Shown: in pieces, positions 26,178-34,541 of the stretch | Position numbering within the stretch: position 1 is the first letter of the stretch | Layout: each line of letters starts with the position of its first letter | Origin: Planctomycetota bacterium | GTDB lineage: Bacteria; Planctomycetota; Phycisphaerae; Phycisphaerales; UBA1924 | Direction: 5' to 3' | Length of the DNA stretch: 64,000 bases | Assembly (NCBI GenBank): GCA_039819165.1 | Contig: JBCBSM010000001.1 | Span: 2,046,001-2,110,000, forward strand | Program-made: the position numbers and the translations under genes | Notes under the pieces: generated by a model | Seen by the model: the letters and a program-made list of their open reading frames with translations, nothing else | Told to the model about the DNA's origin: nothing | Database searches by the model: none

Positions 26178-26642
26178 ATGACCAGAACCCTGTCCATGCT
26201 GTCCGCCGTGCTGATGGTGCTCGTCGCCGCCGCCGCCACGCAGGCGCAGACCAGGCCCGATCCCGCCGACGTCGCCGCCCGCTGCGTCGCCACCATGCAG
26301 CAGACCACCGATCGCGTCGTCGGCGCCATCGGCGGCACGACCTCGGCCGTCCTCGATCGCATCGCCGACCTCGACGCCAGCGGCGCGAGCGACGACGAGA
26401 TCATCGCCGCCGGCCGCCGGGGCATCTCCCGCGTCACCGGCCTGGCCCGCATGGGCGTCGCCCGCGTCAGCCGCACCGAGCGCCGTTGCATCGGCGTCCT
26501 CCGCCGCCTCGGCGCGGACCGCGCCCTCATCGGCCGCGTTGCCGACGCCGCCGACGGCTTCCGCGAGGACATCGGCAACGCCGCCAGCCGCGGCGTGGGC
26601 GCCATCCGCCAGGCCGTCGACGACGCCACCGGCGGCGGCTAA
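26178..26642 (+). CDS. Unknown secreted protein
   Basis: The 154-residue protein has a clear signal peptide (TLSMLSAVLMVLVAAAATQAQ, cleavage near residue 23). A helical mature part follows with repeating small residues (TTSAVLDRIADLDASGASDDEI, RLGADRALIGRVADAADGF). GAGGAG lies nine bases before ATG 26178. A perfect terminator follows 47 bases after the stop. The family is not recognised; a periplasmic helical-bundle protein is likely. Confidence 0.78.
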   Translation: MTRTLSMLSAVLMVLVAAAATQAQTRPDPADVAARCVATMQQTTDRVVGAIGGTTSAVLDRIADLDASGASDDEIIAAGRRGISRVTGLARMGVARVSRTERRCIGVLRRLGADRALIGRVADAADGFREDIGNAASRGVGAIRQAVDDATGGG

Positions 26643-26689
26643 GCATCAACCAGGTCGCACGCAGCCAGCGACACACTCCGGCAACATGG

Positions 26690-26728
26690 CACGCCCCGGG
26701 ACCACCGTCCCGGGGCGTGCTTTCGTTT
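26690..26728 (+). terminator. Rho-independent terminator of the secreted helical protein gene
   Basis: A perfect 14-bp stem GCACGCCCCGGGAC/GTCCCGGGGCGTGC with loop CACC (26690-26721) is followed by TTTCGTTT. Confidence 0.9.
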
Positions 26729-26789
26729 GACCGAATCCGATTCGAGCAGGTTCGATGGACCGCATCGCCGACGGAAATCGGCGACGCCG

Positions 26790-28562
26790 CTACAGCTCGA
26801 CCAGCCGCATGTCGGTGCTCGCCTTGGCCTCCGCGGGCGGGTGCCGGACGTCGCCGGCGAATTCGCCCAGCCCGGCATCGACGAGCATCCGCCGGGCCTC
26901 GTCGGCGCGGAACGGCCGACCGCGGGGCAACTCCACCTCGGTCGCCTGCGGCACCTGGCCCGGTCCCTCGTCCACGATGACGACGTTCGCCCGGTGAGCC
27001 GTACGTGTGGCGACGGGGCCGGTGTCGCGGATGAACTCGTCCACGCCCAGCGCCGCCAGCAGGTCGAAGGCGATCTGCCCCTCGGTCCGCGCGAGCGGCG
27101 GGATGGCCCGCTCGAAGGACTGCAGCAGCCCGCGATGGTTCTCGAAGGTGCCCGCCTTCTCCGCCCACGTCGCCCCGGGCAGCACCACGTCGCTGGCGTC
27201 GATCAGCCGCGTCGGCAGCGTATCGAGCAGCACCGTGAACCGCTCCCGGGCCGCGTCGGCGACCTCGACGGCTGACCAGTCGGTCGCATAATTGCCCGTC
27301 AGCACCAGGGCGCCGACGCCGTTGAGCGAACGCATGAACGCCGCGAACTCCAGCGGTTCGTCGCCCAGCACGGCCCGCAGCACACGCCGCACGCCCCGGG
27401 CGTTGGGTGCCTTCTCGGCCTTCATGACGAAGGCGTCCGGATCGTCGGGCTGCTTGGTCGGGGGGAAGGCCTTGTCCTCGCCGTGCATCGGCACCGGACC
27501 CACGCCGAGGATCGCCTGGTCGTCCAGCCGCCTGGCGAGCGTGGCGAGGGCGAAGGCCTCTTCGCAGGTCAGCATCGGGCTGATCATCACCGCCAGCCGG
27601 GTGCCGCCGTCGAGCTGCCGCGCGATGCCCGCGAGTGCGTCGCGGTAGGCCCGCGTCCACTCGGTCTCGACGAGGGCCCCGTACCGCCGCGTCCGCGGCT
27701 CGATCAGCCGATCGTCGCGATGCACGAACTTCCAGCCGTAGCGGACCTCGTCGGTGATCCAGTGCTTGTTGACGTCCTCGTTGGAGCGCGGCTTGACGCG
27801 GTAGATCTTGCCCTCGTTGTGCTCGAGGTAGATGTTGTCGCCCGAGGCGGTGATGCCGTCGATGCTCGGGGTTCGCTTCAGGAACCACACCCGCTGGGCG
27901 AACAGGAAGTCCTTATCGAGCAGGGCGCCCACGGGGCACAGGTCCACGACGTTGCCGCTCAACTCGTTCTGCAGGGCGCGGCCCGGGAACACGTCGATCT
28001 CGCTGCGGTTGCCCCGGCCGCCGATCATCAGCTCGTCGGCGCCGGCGATCTCGCGATCGAAGCGGACGCACCGCGTGCACATGATGCAGCGGTCCGAATA
28101 CAGGTACACGTGCGGGCCCAGATCCTTCTTGGGCTGCTTGACCTTCTGCTCCTGGAAGCGGCTGACGCCCCGGCCGAACTCGTAGCTGTAGTCTTGCAGG
28201 AAGCACTCGCCCGACTGGTCGCACACCGGGCAGTCCAGCGGGTGGTTGATGAGCAGGTACTCCATCACCGCCTTCTGGTTGGCCACCGAGGCGGGCGAGT
28301 CGCTCCGCACCACCATGCCGTCGGCCGCGGGCGTGGTGCAGGTGGGCAGCAGCTTGCCGCCGGCGATGGCCTCCAGCTTGCCCTCGTTCCGCGCGTTGGG
28401 CCCCCACATCTGCGCGAGGCAGATGCGGCACTGGGCCGGGGCGCTCAGCCCGTCGTGATAGCAATAGAACGGGATCTCGACGCCGCTGGCGTTGGCGACC
28501 TGCAGCACCGTCTGCCCGGGCTCGAAATCGCACGACACTCCGTTGATGGTCATCGTCGGCAT
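26790..28562 (-). CDS. nuoG: NADH-quinone oxidoreductase subunit G
   Basis: NuoG carries iron-sulfur clusters in the peripheral arm of complex I. The 590-residue protein has an N-terminal 2Fe-2S domain (FYCYHDGLSAPAQCRICLAQ, then LLPTC), the His/Cys-ligated 4Fe-4S motif HPLDCPVCDQSGECFLQ, and a CIMCTRCVRF 4Fe-4S site with CPVGALLD. A molybdopterin-oxidoreductase-like domain follows that is shorter than in E. coli. ATG 28562 is chosen from the ferredoxin N-terminus and from a TACCAT box eight bases upstream. No other nuo gene is in the window, which is unusual since nuoG usually sits between nuoF and nuoH. A small hairpin at 26765-26784 follows its stop. Confidence 0.93.
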   Translation of the reverse strand: MPTMTINGVSCDFEPGQTVLQVANASGVEIPFYCYHDGLSAPAQCRICLAQMWGPNARNEGKLEAIAGGKLLPTCTTPAADGMVVRSDSPASVANQKAVMEYLLINHPLDCPVCDQSGECFLQDYSYEFGRGVSRFQEQKVKQPKKDLGPHVYLYSDRCIMCTRCVRFDREIAGADELMIGGRGNRSEIDVFPGRALQNELSGNVVDLCPVGALLDKDFLFAQRVWFLKRTPSIDGITASGDNIYLEHNEGKIYRVKPRSNEDVNKHWITDEVRYGWKFVHRDDRLIEPRTRRYGALVETEWTRAYRDALAGIARQLDGGTRLAVMISPMLTCEEAFALATLARRLDDQAILGVGPVPMHGEDKAFPPTKQPDDPDAFVMKAEKAPNARGVRRVLRAVLGDEPLEFAAFMRSLNGVGALVLTGNYATDWSAVEVADAARERFTVLLDTLPTRLIDASDVVLPGATWAEKAGTFENHRGLLQSFERAIPPLARTEGQIAFDLLAALGVDEFIRDTGPVATRTAHRANVVIVDEGPGQVPQATEVELPRGRPFRADEARRMLVDAGLGEFAGDVRHPPAEAKASTDMRLVEL

Positions 28563-28576
28563 GCGGGCCGATGGTA
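28563..28576 (-). promoter_or_regulatory. Putative leaderless promoter: TACCAT eight bases before ATG 28562
   Basis: On the minus strand TACCAT (28576-28571) precedes the nuoG start by eight bases. No Shine-Dalgarno sequence is present. Confidence 0.4.
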
Positions 28577-28692
28577 GGGTTGCGGACGCCCGCGCGGCCC
28601 GATCCCCGGGCACCCAAACAACCCCTAGGCCCTTCGACGAGATCCCTCGCGGGAGACCGCCTCGGATACGCCGCCGCCGGCGGTCGCCGGCC

Positions 28693-28944
28693 CTAGATCC
28701 CGCAGACGACCCCGCCCGCCGGCCGGCTGCTCTCGGCCACCCATCGCTGGGCCGCCGGCGCGACCCGATGGGTCGCCGCTCCTGGGGTCGCCTCCCCGGC
28801 GTCTCCGCCACCGCCGCCCGATGCCGACCCGCCCAGGGCCAGCGAGCACGCCGCCGCCGCAAGTCCCGCCAGCACGGCCGCCGATACCGACCACGCCCCG
28901 AGCCGCCGCCGCCCGGGAGCCCCATCCATCGCCGCTGCGCGCAT
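28693..28944 (-). CDS. Small exported or membrane protein
   Basis: The 83-residue protein has one hydrophobic segment (AWSVSAAVLAGLAAAACSLALGG) with a Cys that could be a lipobox position (AAAC), then a Gly-rich linker and a short tail. The ATG at 28944 has an unusually strong purine site, GGAGGTGAGGAGG, eight bases upstream, which is the main reason to believe in the gene. It lies 130 bases upstream of nuoG on the same strand. Nothing about function can be said. Confidence 0.55.
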   Translation of the reverse strand: MRAAAMDGAPGRRRLGAWSVSAAVLAGLAAAACSLALGGSASGGGGGDAGEATPGAATHRVAPAAQRWVAESSRPAGGVVCGI

Positions 28945-29452
28945 CGTCCGCGCCTCCTCACCTCCCCTAGGTGTCGCCGGCCGGCCGCCCCCCACGATGG
29001 AGCGCGGGCCGTCCTCCTCGGCTCCCCTCTACCGGCTTGTTCCGAACACGGACGCACGGCTTGCGGCCGCCCGTCGCCACGCCCCGTCGGATCTCATGCC
29101 CCGGGGCCCCGGTCCGCCCAAACACGGCTGGTGGCCCGCAAAGACTGCGCGAATCCGCCCTCGGCTTGCGTCCAAGGCCCCGGCATGCCGAACGTGCGAC
29201 GAGCATCCGGGCGGCCGAACGCGCGTCCGGACCCACAACGCGCCCCGCGTGCGGGGGAACGTGCAACTTTCCGGCCGGTGCCCCGTAGAAAGCAGCGTGC
29301 GGCGAAGCCGCGCCGCACCACAATTCCACCTCCCCAGAGGGCCGTCTCGCTTCGGCGGGCGGCCCTCATTCTCGCTCGTCGGAACCCGCTGCGCACGAAG
29401 AAGGCCGCCCCGAGAGGCGGCCCGCACGGACTCGATGATCGGCCTTGATGCG
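28945..29452. other. Gene-free region of about 500 bases with several hairpins
   Basis: No frame here looks protein-like. The right end contains three hairpins: a 7-bp stem GTGCGGC/GCCGCAC at 29297-29318, an 8-bp stem GAGGGCCG/CGGCCCTC at 29337-29367, and the terminator at 29397-29423. The left part (28980-29280) shows nothing I recognise; an unannotated RNA is possible. Confidence 0.5.
29397..29423 (-). terminator. Terminator of the SYLF lipoprotein gene
   Basis: On the minus strand a GGCCGCC/GGCGGCC stem with a 6-base loop is followed by TTCTTCG. It lies 30 bases beyond the stop at 29453. Confidence 0.65.
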
Positions 29453-30025
29453 TCAGTTGCCCATCGCGTCGTCGATGTCGTTGTAGCTGAAGTTGTCGAA
29501 GGTGAAGTGCACCGCCGCGAGGCTGCCGGCACGCGGATCGCTCACCATCGTCATGTCGCGGTTGAAGGACGTCTGCCCGCTGGCGGCCAGGCCCAGGATG
29601 CCCCAGCCCGCGTTGCCGCCGACTGACCAACCGCCCTCCTGGAAGTCGGCCAGCGCCTCCTCGGTGGGGAAGAACAGGACGAAGTCCTCGTAGCCGCCCC
29701 AGGCGCCGATGCCCAGGTTGATCCGCGCGTGGCGGCTGTAGCCGATGACCTCGCCCGAGTTGTCGTACACCAGGCCGTCCCCGCCGCCCCCGCCCAGGAA
29801 GTAGGCCAGGATGTTGAAGTCGCCCGGGAACACCGCCCAGGCATGGCTGCTCTCGACCAGACCGTCGAACTCCGGCTCGGTGTTGGAGAGATGGGTGATG
29901 GTCGCCTGGCACTCGGCCTTGGTGATCTCGAGCGCCTCGGGCGTCAGCCCCGTGGCGGCGCAGCCGCCCAGCATGCACCCCAGACCAACCACGCCGACAC
30001 CCGCTGCGGAACGCTTGAAGGACAT
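29453..30025 (-). CDS. SYLF (Ysc84-like) domain lipoprotein
   Basis: The 190-residue protein has a lipoprotein signal (VGLGCMLGGC, modified Cys near residue 22). A single SYLF-type domain follows: SHAWAVFPGDFNILAYFLGGGGGDGLVYDN, VIGYSRHARINLGIGAWGGYEDFVLFF and TEEALADFQEGGWSVGGNAGWG. SYLF proteins bind lipids, and bacterial forms are periplasmic. The very Gly-rich first loop is longer than usual. AGGAG lies seven bases before ATG 30025. It is divergent from hisS and followed by a terminator hairpin. Confidence 0.85.
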   Translation of the reverse strand: MSFKRSAAGVGVVGLGCMLGGCAATGLTPEALEITKAECQATITHLSNTEPEFDGLVESSHAWAVFPGDFNILAYFLGGGGGDGLVYDNSGEVIGYSRHARINLGIGAWGGYEDFVLFFPTEEALADFQEGGWSVGGNAGWGILGLAASGQTSFNRDMTMVSDPRAGSLAAVHFTFDNFSYNDIDDAMGN

Positions 30026-30109
30026 ATCGCTTCTCCTGCTACCTTGAATACGCTCCGGGTCCGGTCCGCCTAGACGATCTGGCGGCGCCGCCCGGAGGGA
30101 CCCTCCACG

Positions 30110-31612
30110 ATGAGCAGGCCGCAAGCCGCCCCCATCGCAGCGCCCAAGGGTACGCGCGATCTCTATCCCGACGAGCACCTCCGCCAGGCCTACATCTGCA
30201 AGCTCTGGCGGGACACCGCCGTCCGCCACGGCTTCGAGGAGATCAACGGCCCCACCTTCGAGATGCTCGAGCTCTACAAGAAGAAGTCCGGCGAGGGCAT
30301 CGTCAGCGAACTCTTCAGCTTCCGACGCCAGGGCGGCGACGACGACTACGCCCTCCGCCCCGAGTTCACCCCCACCCTCGCCCGCATGTACGCCGCCAAA
30401 GCCGCCAGCCTGCCGAGCCCAACCAAGTGGTTCAGCATCGGGCCGTACTTTCGGGCGGAGAAGCCGCAGCGGGGGCGGCTGCGGGAGTTCTTGCAGTGGA
30501 ACGTGGACATATTGGGCGGCGACACGCCGGAAGAACAAACCCGGCACGACGTTGAGTCGATCGGCGTCGTGGATTCGCTGCTGCGCGGCGGCGGCGTCCC
30601 CGTCGACGATGTCGCGACGCAGTTGAACCACCGGGGCGTCTTTCAGCAGATTCTCTCGAAGCTCGGCATTCCTCCGGGTTCGATGGAGTCCGCGTTTGCT
30701 CTGGCGGACAGAGCGGCGAAGATCAACTCCGAGACGTTCATCGGCAACTGGATGGACCTGGGCGCAGAACGCGAGCCAGGAGAGCGGCTGCGCCGCGTAC
30801 TACTCGACCCCCACGGCGTCGCCGACGCACGCGATCGCGCCCAGGGCCTGTGGCTCCAGTTCCGATCGATCGCAGACCGCCTGGGCATTGGCGAGCTGTC
30901 GGCGGATGCTGCGGCAACCGAACGCACGCTTCGAGCACTCTTCGAGCAACTCGCACGTGCGGACGTTGGCCACGTACAACTCGTACCCTCCATCGTCCGC
31001 GGCCTCGCCTACTACACCGGCACCGTCTTCGAGGTCATCGCCGAGGGCGAGCGGGCCATCGCCGGCGGCGGCCGCTACGACAACCTCATCGAACTCTTCG
31101 GCGGGCCGCCCACGCCCGCCGTCGGCTTCGGCATGGGCGACGTCGTGCTGGGCCTGCTGCTCGACGACAAGGGGCTGATGCCCCAGGGCAAGGACCTGCT
31201 CGATGCCCTCAGCCAGCCCGCCGCCAGCCTGCGGCCCGACGCCTTCGTGATCGCCGGAAGCGAGGACGAGGACGCCCTCGTCGAGCCGCTGCTGGCCAAC
31301 CTGCGGCGCGGCATCGAGCACGACGGCTTCTCCATCCAAGGTGGCGGCAAGCCCTGGGCAGCCGATCGCTACGCCGTGCGCCCCGTGCACGCCCGCCGCA
31401 CGTACAAGACCACCCGCAACCTCAAGAAGCTGCTCAGCGACGCCGAGAAGCAGCACGCCCGCTACGCCATCGTGCTGCACGGCGAGGACAAGGTGCAGGT
31501 CAAGAACCTCGACACCCGCGAGGAGCTGGCCCACGACGAGCGCGGCGACTTCAGCGTCCGCCCCGAGAGCGACGCCTACGTCGGCGCCGCGCTCGCGCAC
31601 GCACTGCCGTGA
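30110..31612 (+). CDS. hisS: Histidyl-tRNA synthetase
   Basis: This charges tRNA-His. The 500-residue class II enzyme has KGTRDLYPDE near the N-terminus, motif 2 in FSIGPYFRAEKPQRGRLREF with Gln/Trp in FLQWNVDILG, the His-binding RGLAYYTGTVFEV, GGGRYDNL of motif 3 and a C-terminal anticodon-binding domain. GGAGGG lies upstream of ATG 30110. A stretch from about 30425 to 31000 uses more A/T-ending and less biased codons than the flanks, giving the gene a mosaic look. The downstream glycosyltransferase gene overlaps by four bases (GTGA), so they are co-transcribed. Confidence 0.96.
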   Translation: MSRPQAAPIAAPKGTRDLYPDEHLRQAYICKLWRDTAVRHGFEEINGPTFEMLELYKKKSGEGIVSELFSFRRQGGDDDYALRPEFTPTLARMYAAKAASLPSPTKWFSIGPYFRAEKPQRGRLREFLQWNVDILGGDTPEEQTRHDVESIGVVDSLLRGGGVPVDDVATQLNHRGVFQQILSKLGIPPGSMESAFALADRAAKINSETFIGNWMDLGAEREPGERLRRVLLDPHGVADARDRAQGLWLQFRSIADRLGIGELSADAAATERTLRALFEQLARADVGHVQLVPSIVRGLAYYTGTVFEVIAEGERAIAGGGRYDNLIELFGGPPTPAVGFGMGDVVLGLLLDDKGLMPQGKDLLDALSQPAASLRPDAFVIAGSEDEDALVEPLLANLRRGIEHDGFSIQGGGKPWAADRYAVRPVHARRTYKTTRNLKKLLSDAEKQHARYAIVLHGEDKVQVKNLDTREELAHDERGDFSVRPESDAYVGAALAHALP

Positions 31613-32844
31613 CACGCATCCTCCACATCTCCACCCGGCTCATCCTCGGCGGCAGCCAGGAGAACACCGTGCTCTCCTGCGAGGGTCAGGCCGATGCGGG
31701 CCGCGACGTGCACCTCGCCTACGGCCCCATCCACGGACCCGAGGGCTCCATGCTCGACCGCGTGCGCGGCTTCCAGGCCATGGACGGCGGCGGCATCGCC
31801 ACGCACGAGGTGCCATCGCTCGTTCGCCCCGTACACCCCGCCAGGGACATCGCGGCGTACAAGCAGCTCAAGCGGCTGATCGACGACATCGAGCCCGACG
31901 TCGTGCACACGCACTCGTCCAAGGCGGGCATCCTCGGCCGGCTCGCGGCCTGGCGTGCGCGATGCAAGCCCGCGGTCGTGCACACCATCCATGGTCCGCC
32001 GTTCATGCCCGTCGAGGGCTCGCCCGTCCGACGGCTCCGCCTCCGGCTGAACAACGCGATCTACACGCTCGCCGAGCGCGTGGCCGCAACGCGGTGCGAT
32101 GCCATCGTGTCCGTCGCCGACGCGATGACCCGCCAGTTCCTCGACCGCGGCATCGGCACGCCCGCGCTCTACACGACCGTCCGCAGCGGCGTCGACCTTG
32201 CGCCCTACACCGAGCCCACGCCGACCCGCGACGAGGTTCGCGCAGGGCTCGGCCTCGAGCCACACGACTTCGTCGTCGGCACGGTCGCCCGCCTCGCGCA
32301 GCACAAGGGCCACGACGACCTGCTCGATGCGCTCGCCGACGACCTCGCCGCCAACCCCCACTGGAAGCTGCTCTGGGTCGGCGACGGCTACTGGCGGGAG
32401 CGGCTGGAGGCCCGGATCGCCGAACACGCGTTATCGAATCAGGTCGTGCTCACCGGCCTCGTGCCGCCGGCGGACGTTCCCGGGCTCATCCGCGCCATGG
32501 ACGTGCTGGCCCACCCCAGCTATCGCGAGGGGCTGCCCCGCACGGTCACCCAGGCGCTGCTGTCGGGCGTCTGTCCGGTCGCCTACGACTGCGACGGCAC
32601 GCCCGAGATCTGCCGGCACGACCGCACGGGCCTGCTCATCCCCACCGGCGACGTCGCGGCCCTACGCGGGGCCGTCAAGCGGCTGGCCGACCACCCCGAC
32701 GAACGGCTGCGGATGGCGGCGACGGGCAGGGAGTCGGCCGCCCGCGAGTTCAGCGCCCGCGCCATGGTGGCCGGGCTGGAGCACGTGTACGCCGAAGCGC
32801 TGGAACGCCGCGCGCGCCGGACCGGACCGCGGCGGGGCCGATAG
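31609..32844 (+). CDS. Glycosyltransferase, family 4 (GT-B fold)
   Basis: The 411-residue protein transfers a sugar from a nucleotide-sugar donor to an unknown acceptor. The N-terminal domain has ILHISTRLILGGSQENT and PDVVHTHSSKAGILGRLAA, typical of GT4 enzymes acting on cell-surface polymers. The C-terminal domain has VARLAQHKGHDDLLDA and SYREGLPRTVTQALLSGVCPVAYDCDGTPEI, the donor-binding EGLP and E-x7-E-like region. GTG 31609 overlaps the hisS stop. A lipoprotein gene follows after 19 bases. An exopolysaccharide or cell-wall glycan role is inferred. Confidence 0.92.
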   Translation: MTRILHISTRLILGGSQENTVLSCEGQADAGRDVHLAYGPIHGPEGSMLDRVRGFQAMDGGGIATHEVPSLVRPVHPARDIAAYKQLKRLIDDIEPDVVHTHSSKAGILGRLAAWRARCKPAVVHTIHGPPFMPVEGSPVRRLRLRLNNAIYTLAERVAATRCDAIVSVADAMTRQFLDRGIGTPALYTTVRSGVDLAPYTEPTPTRDEVRAGLGLEPHDFVVGTVARLAQHKGHDDLLDALADDLAANPHWKLLWVGDGYWRERLEARIAEHALSNQVVLTGLVPPADVPGLIRAMDVLAHPSYREGLPRTVTQALLSGVCPVAYDCDGTPEICRHDRTGLLIPTGDVAALRGAVKRLADHPDERLRMAATGRESAAREFSARAMVAGLEHVYAEALERRARRTGPRRGR

Positions 32845-32863
32845 CCTCCCGGCGGAACCCGCC

Positions 32864-33682
32864 ATGACCCACCGCGTCCGATCACCACGCCGCGCCGCCC
32901 GCGTCGCACTCGCCGCCACCGCCGCGCTGACGGCGCTCGCCGCGGGCTGCAGCAGCGGCGGCGGCGGGCTCGATCCCGTCGTCATGGCGCCGCCCATCGT
33001 GCCGCCGGCGCCGCCGCCCGCACCCGACCCCGATCCGCTGCCCGAGGATCCCATCGGCACGCCCACCGGCGGCAGCGGCCCGAGCGGCACGGGCGGCGGC
33101 GGCATCCGCGCCTATACGGGCACCATGGACGGCGTCGAGCTACTCGCGCGGTCCGCCCTCGCCTACGGCCGGCTGAGCGAGTACGCCGACAGCGGCGTCC
33201 TCTTCGTCGATCAGCCCGCCGGACGCACCGAGTATCGCTTCGTCACCACGGCCTCGGGCGACGAGACCTTCGCCTTCGACCTAGTCAGCAGCGACTCGAC
33301 GCGGCTACCGAGCCTCCGCGTCACCCGCGCCGCCCGCCGCTACGAGGTCGTCCGCGGCAGCTCCTACGGCCAGGCGCGGACCATCGAGGACGCCCTGCGG
33401 CCGCTGGACGCCGAGGCCACCGAGTTCGCCACCGTCGTGCCCAAGATGCTGATCGGCATCGACTGGGCCGGGCCCGCCGACGACTACACCGACGCGCGGA
33501 TCATCGGCACCGCCACCGTGAGCGGGCAGCCGGTCATCGGCGTCGATCTGCGGCTGGCCGGCCTGGGCGAGGCCACCGTCTGGATCGACGAGGCCACGCT
33601 GCTCATCCGCCAGATCAGCCACCAGTCGGTCCGCAGCGAGACCCGCGCGACGGTCAACTTCCAGCAGGTCCGCGCCCGATAG
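32864..33682 (+). CDS. Lipoprotein with a LolA/DUF2092-like domain
   Basis: The 272-residue protein has a lipoprotein signal (ALTALAAGC, Cys near residue 29) and then a Pro/Gly-rich spacer of about 55 residues. A C-terminal beta-sandwich-like region follows with ARSALAYGRLSEYADSGVLFVDQP, then FAFDLVSSDSTRLPSLRVT and ATVWIDEATLLIRQI. This order of motifs resembles the LolA-like half-barrel family (DUF2092 type) that binds lipid. It is the third gene of the hisS run. The domain call is from pattern only. Confidence 0.75.
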   Translation: MTHRVRSPRRAARVALAATAALTALAAGCSSGGGGLDPVVMAPPIVPPAPPPAPDPDPLPEDPIGTPTGGSGPSGTGGGGIRAYTGTMDGVELLARSALAYGRLSEYADSGVLFVDQPAGRTEYRFVTTASGDETFAFDLVSSDSTRLPSLRVTRAARRYEVVRGSSYGQARTIEDALRPLDAEATEFATVVPKMLIGIDWAGPADDYTDARIIGTATVSGQPVIGVDLRLAGLGEATVWIDEATLLIRQISHQSVRSETRATVNFQQVRAR

Positions 33683-33699
33683 CCGGAGCCCGCGCGGCG

Positions 33700-33711
33700 T
33701 ACGCTCGCCCC
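33700..33711 (+). promoter_or_regulatory. Putative leaderless promoter: TACGCT six bases before GTG 33712
   Basis: TACGCT at 33700-33705 is followed by six bases and the GTG start. It lies in the 29-base gap after the lipoprotein gene. Confidence 0.4.
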
Positions 33712-34422
33712 GTGGACGCCCGCCTCATCAGCCTCGGCACGCTGCCGGCCAACCCGCTGTGGAGCGAATCCGCGCCCGTCCGCACGGGCCACGCCACCAC
33801 CACGCTCATCCGCGCGGGCGGCAAGGCCATCCTTGTCGATCCCAGCCTGCCCGAGCCCGCCCTGGCCGCACGGCTGCACGAGAGGACGGGGCTGCGGCCC
33901 CGCGACGTTACCGATGTCTTCCTGACCACCTACAAGCCCGACATGACGCGGGGCCTGCGGCTCTTCGACGCCGCCACGTGGTGGATCCACGACGACGAAC
34001 GCGAGAGCGCCGGCGTGCTGCTGGCCACCACCCTCCGCCGCGCCGCCGAGGACCACGACTCGCTCTCCAACGGAACCGCGGAGGACGAGCCCTCGCCCAT
34101 CGACGACCTCCGCGAGCGGGTCGCGATGCTCCAGCGGTGCAAGGCCGCGCCCCAGTCGCTGGCCGAGCGCGTCGACCTCTTCCCGCTGCCCGGCGTGACG
34201 CCGGGGCTCTGCGGCCTGCTGCTGGCCGACGCGCGGCACACGACGCTGCTGTGCTCCGATGCCGTGCCCGACGCCGACCACATCGCCCAGGGCCGGGTGC
34301 TCGACGGCGCAGCGGACGTCGACCAGGCACGCGAGTCCTTCGCTGAGGCCCTGGAGATCGCCGACGTGCTCATCTGCGGCCGCGACGGGCTGGTGATCAA
34401 CCCGACCAAGCGGCCGTTCTAG
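33712..34422 (+). CDS. Metallo-beta-lactamase-fold protein lacking the metal-binding motif
   Basis: The 236-residue protein follows the fold pattern of the family: strand-loop HATTTLIRAGGKAILVDPSLPE, then a helix and VTDVFLTTYKPDMTRGLRLF where the family has THxHxDHxGG. The histidines are replaced (TTYKPDM), so only the Asp remains, and a later GLCGLLLADARHTTLLCSDAVPDADH resembles the D-x-x-H region. It is therefore probably not a metal hydrolase of the usual kind. The start is a GTG with TACGCT six bases upstream. Family membership is moderately sure; activity is unknown. Confidence 0.75.
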   Translation: MDARLISLGTLPANPLWSESAPVRTGHATTTLIRAGGKAILVDPSLPEPALAARLHERTGLRPRDVTDVFLTTYKPDMTRGLRLFDAATWWIHDDERESAGVLLATTLRRAAEDHDSLSNGTAEDEPSPIDDLRERVAMLQRCKAAPQSLAERVDLFPLPGVTPGLCGLLLADARHTTLLCSDAVPDADHIAQGRVLDGAADVDQARESFAEALEIADVLICGRDGLVINPTKRPF

Positions 34423-34535
34423 AGCAGATCCGATCCTCGTGTAGCGCGTGCGTTCGTGTCGGCCCGCCGGATTCACTCCGGCGAGGCCGACGAGAGCAAG
34501 CGTCGCGGCCGTCCGGCCGCGACGGAGCGCTCAAA
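34420..34535. repeat. Dispersed two-hairpin intergenic element, copy 2
   Basis: This lies between convergent genes, like copy 1 at 2148. It starts tagagc, contains the CGCCGGA-TTCAC-TCCGGCG hairpin (34465-34483), then a perfect 11-bp hairpin CGTCGCGGCCG/CGGCCGCGACG (34501-34524), and ends cggagcgctcaa. The shared start, loop and end argue for a common origin. Confidence 0.55.
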
Positions 34536-34541
34536 CATGCC

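Noticed and set aside
29029-29532. 167-residue minus-strand frame in the 500-base gap
   Set aside because: It overlaps a terminator hairpin and the SYLF gene end, and its composition is typical of a shadow frame.
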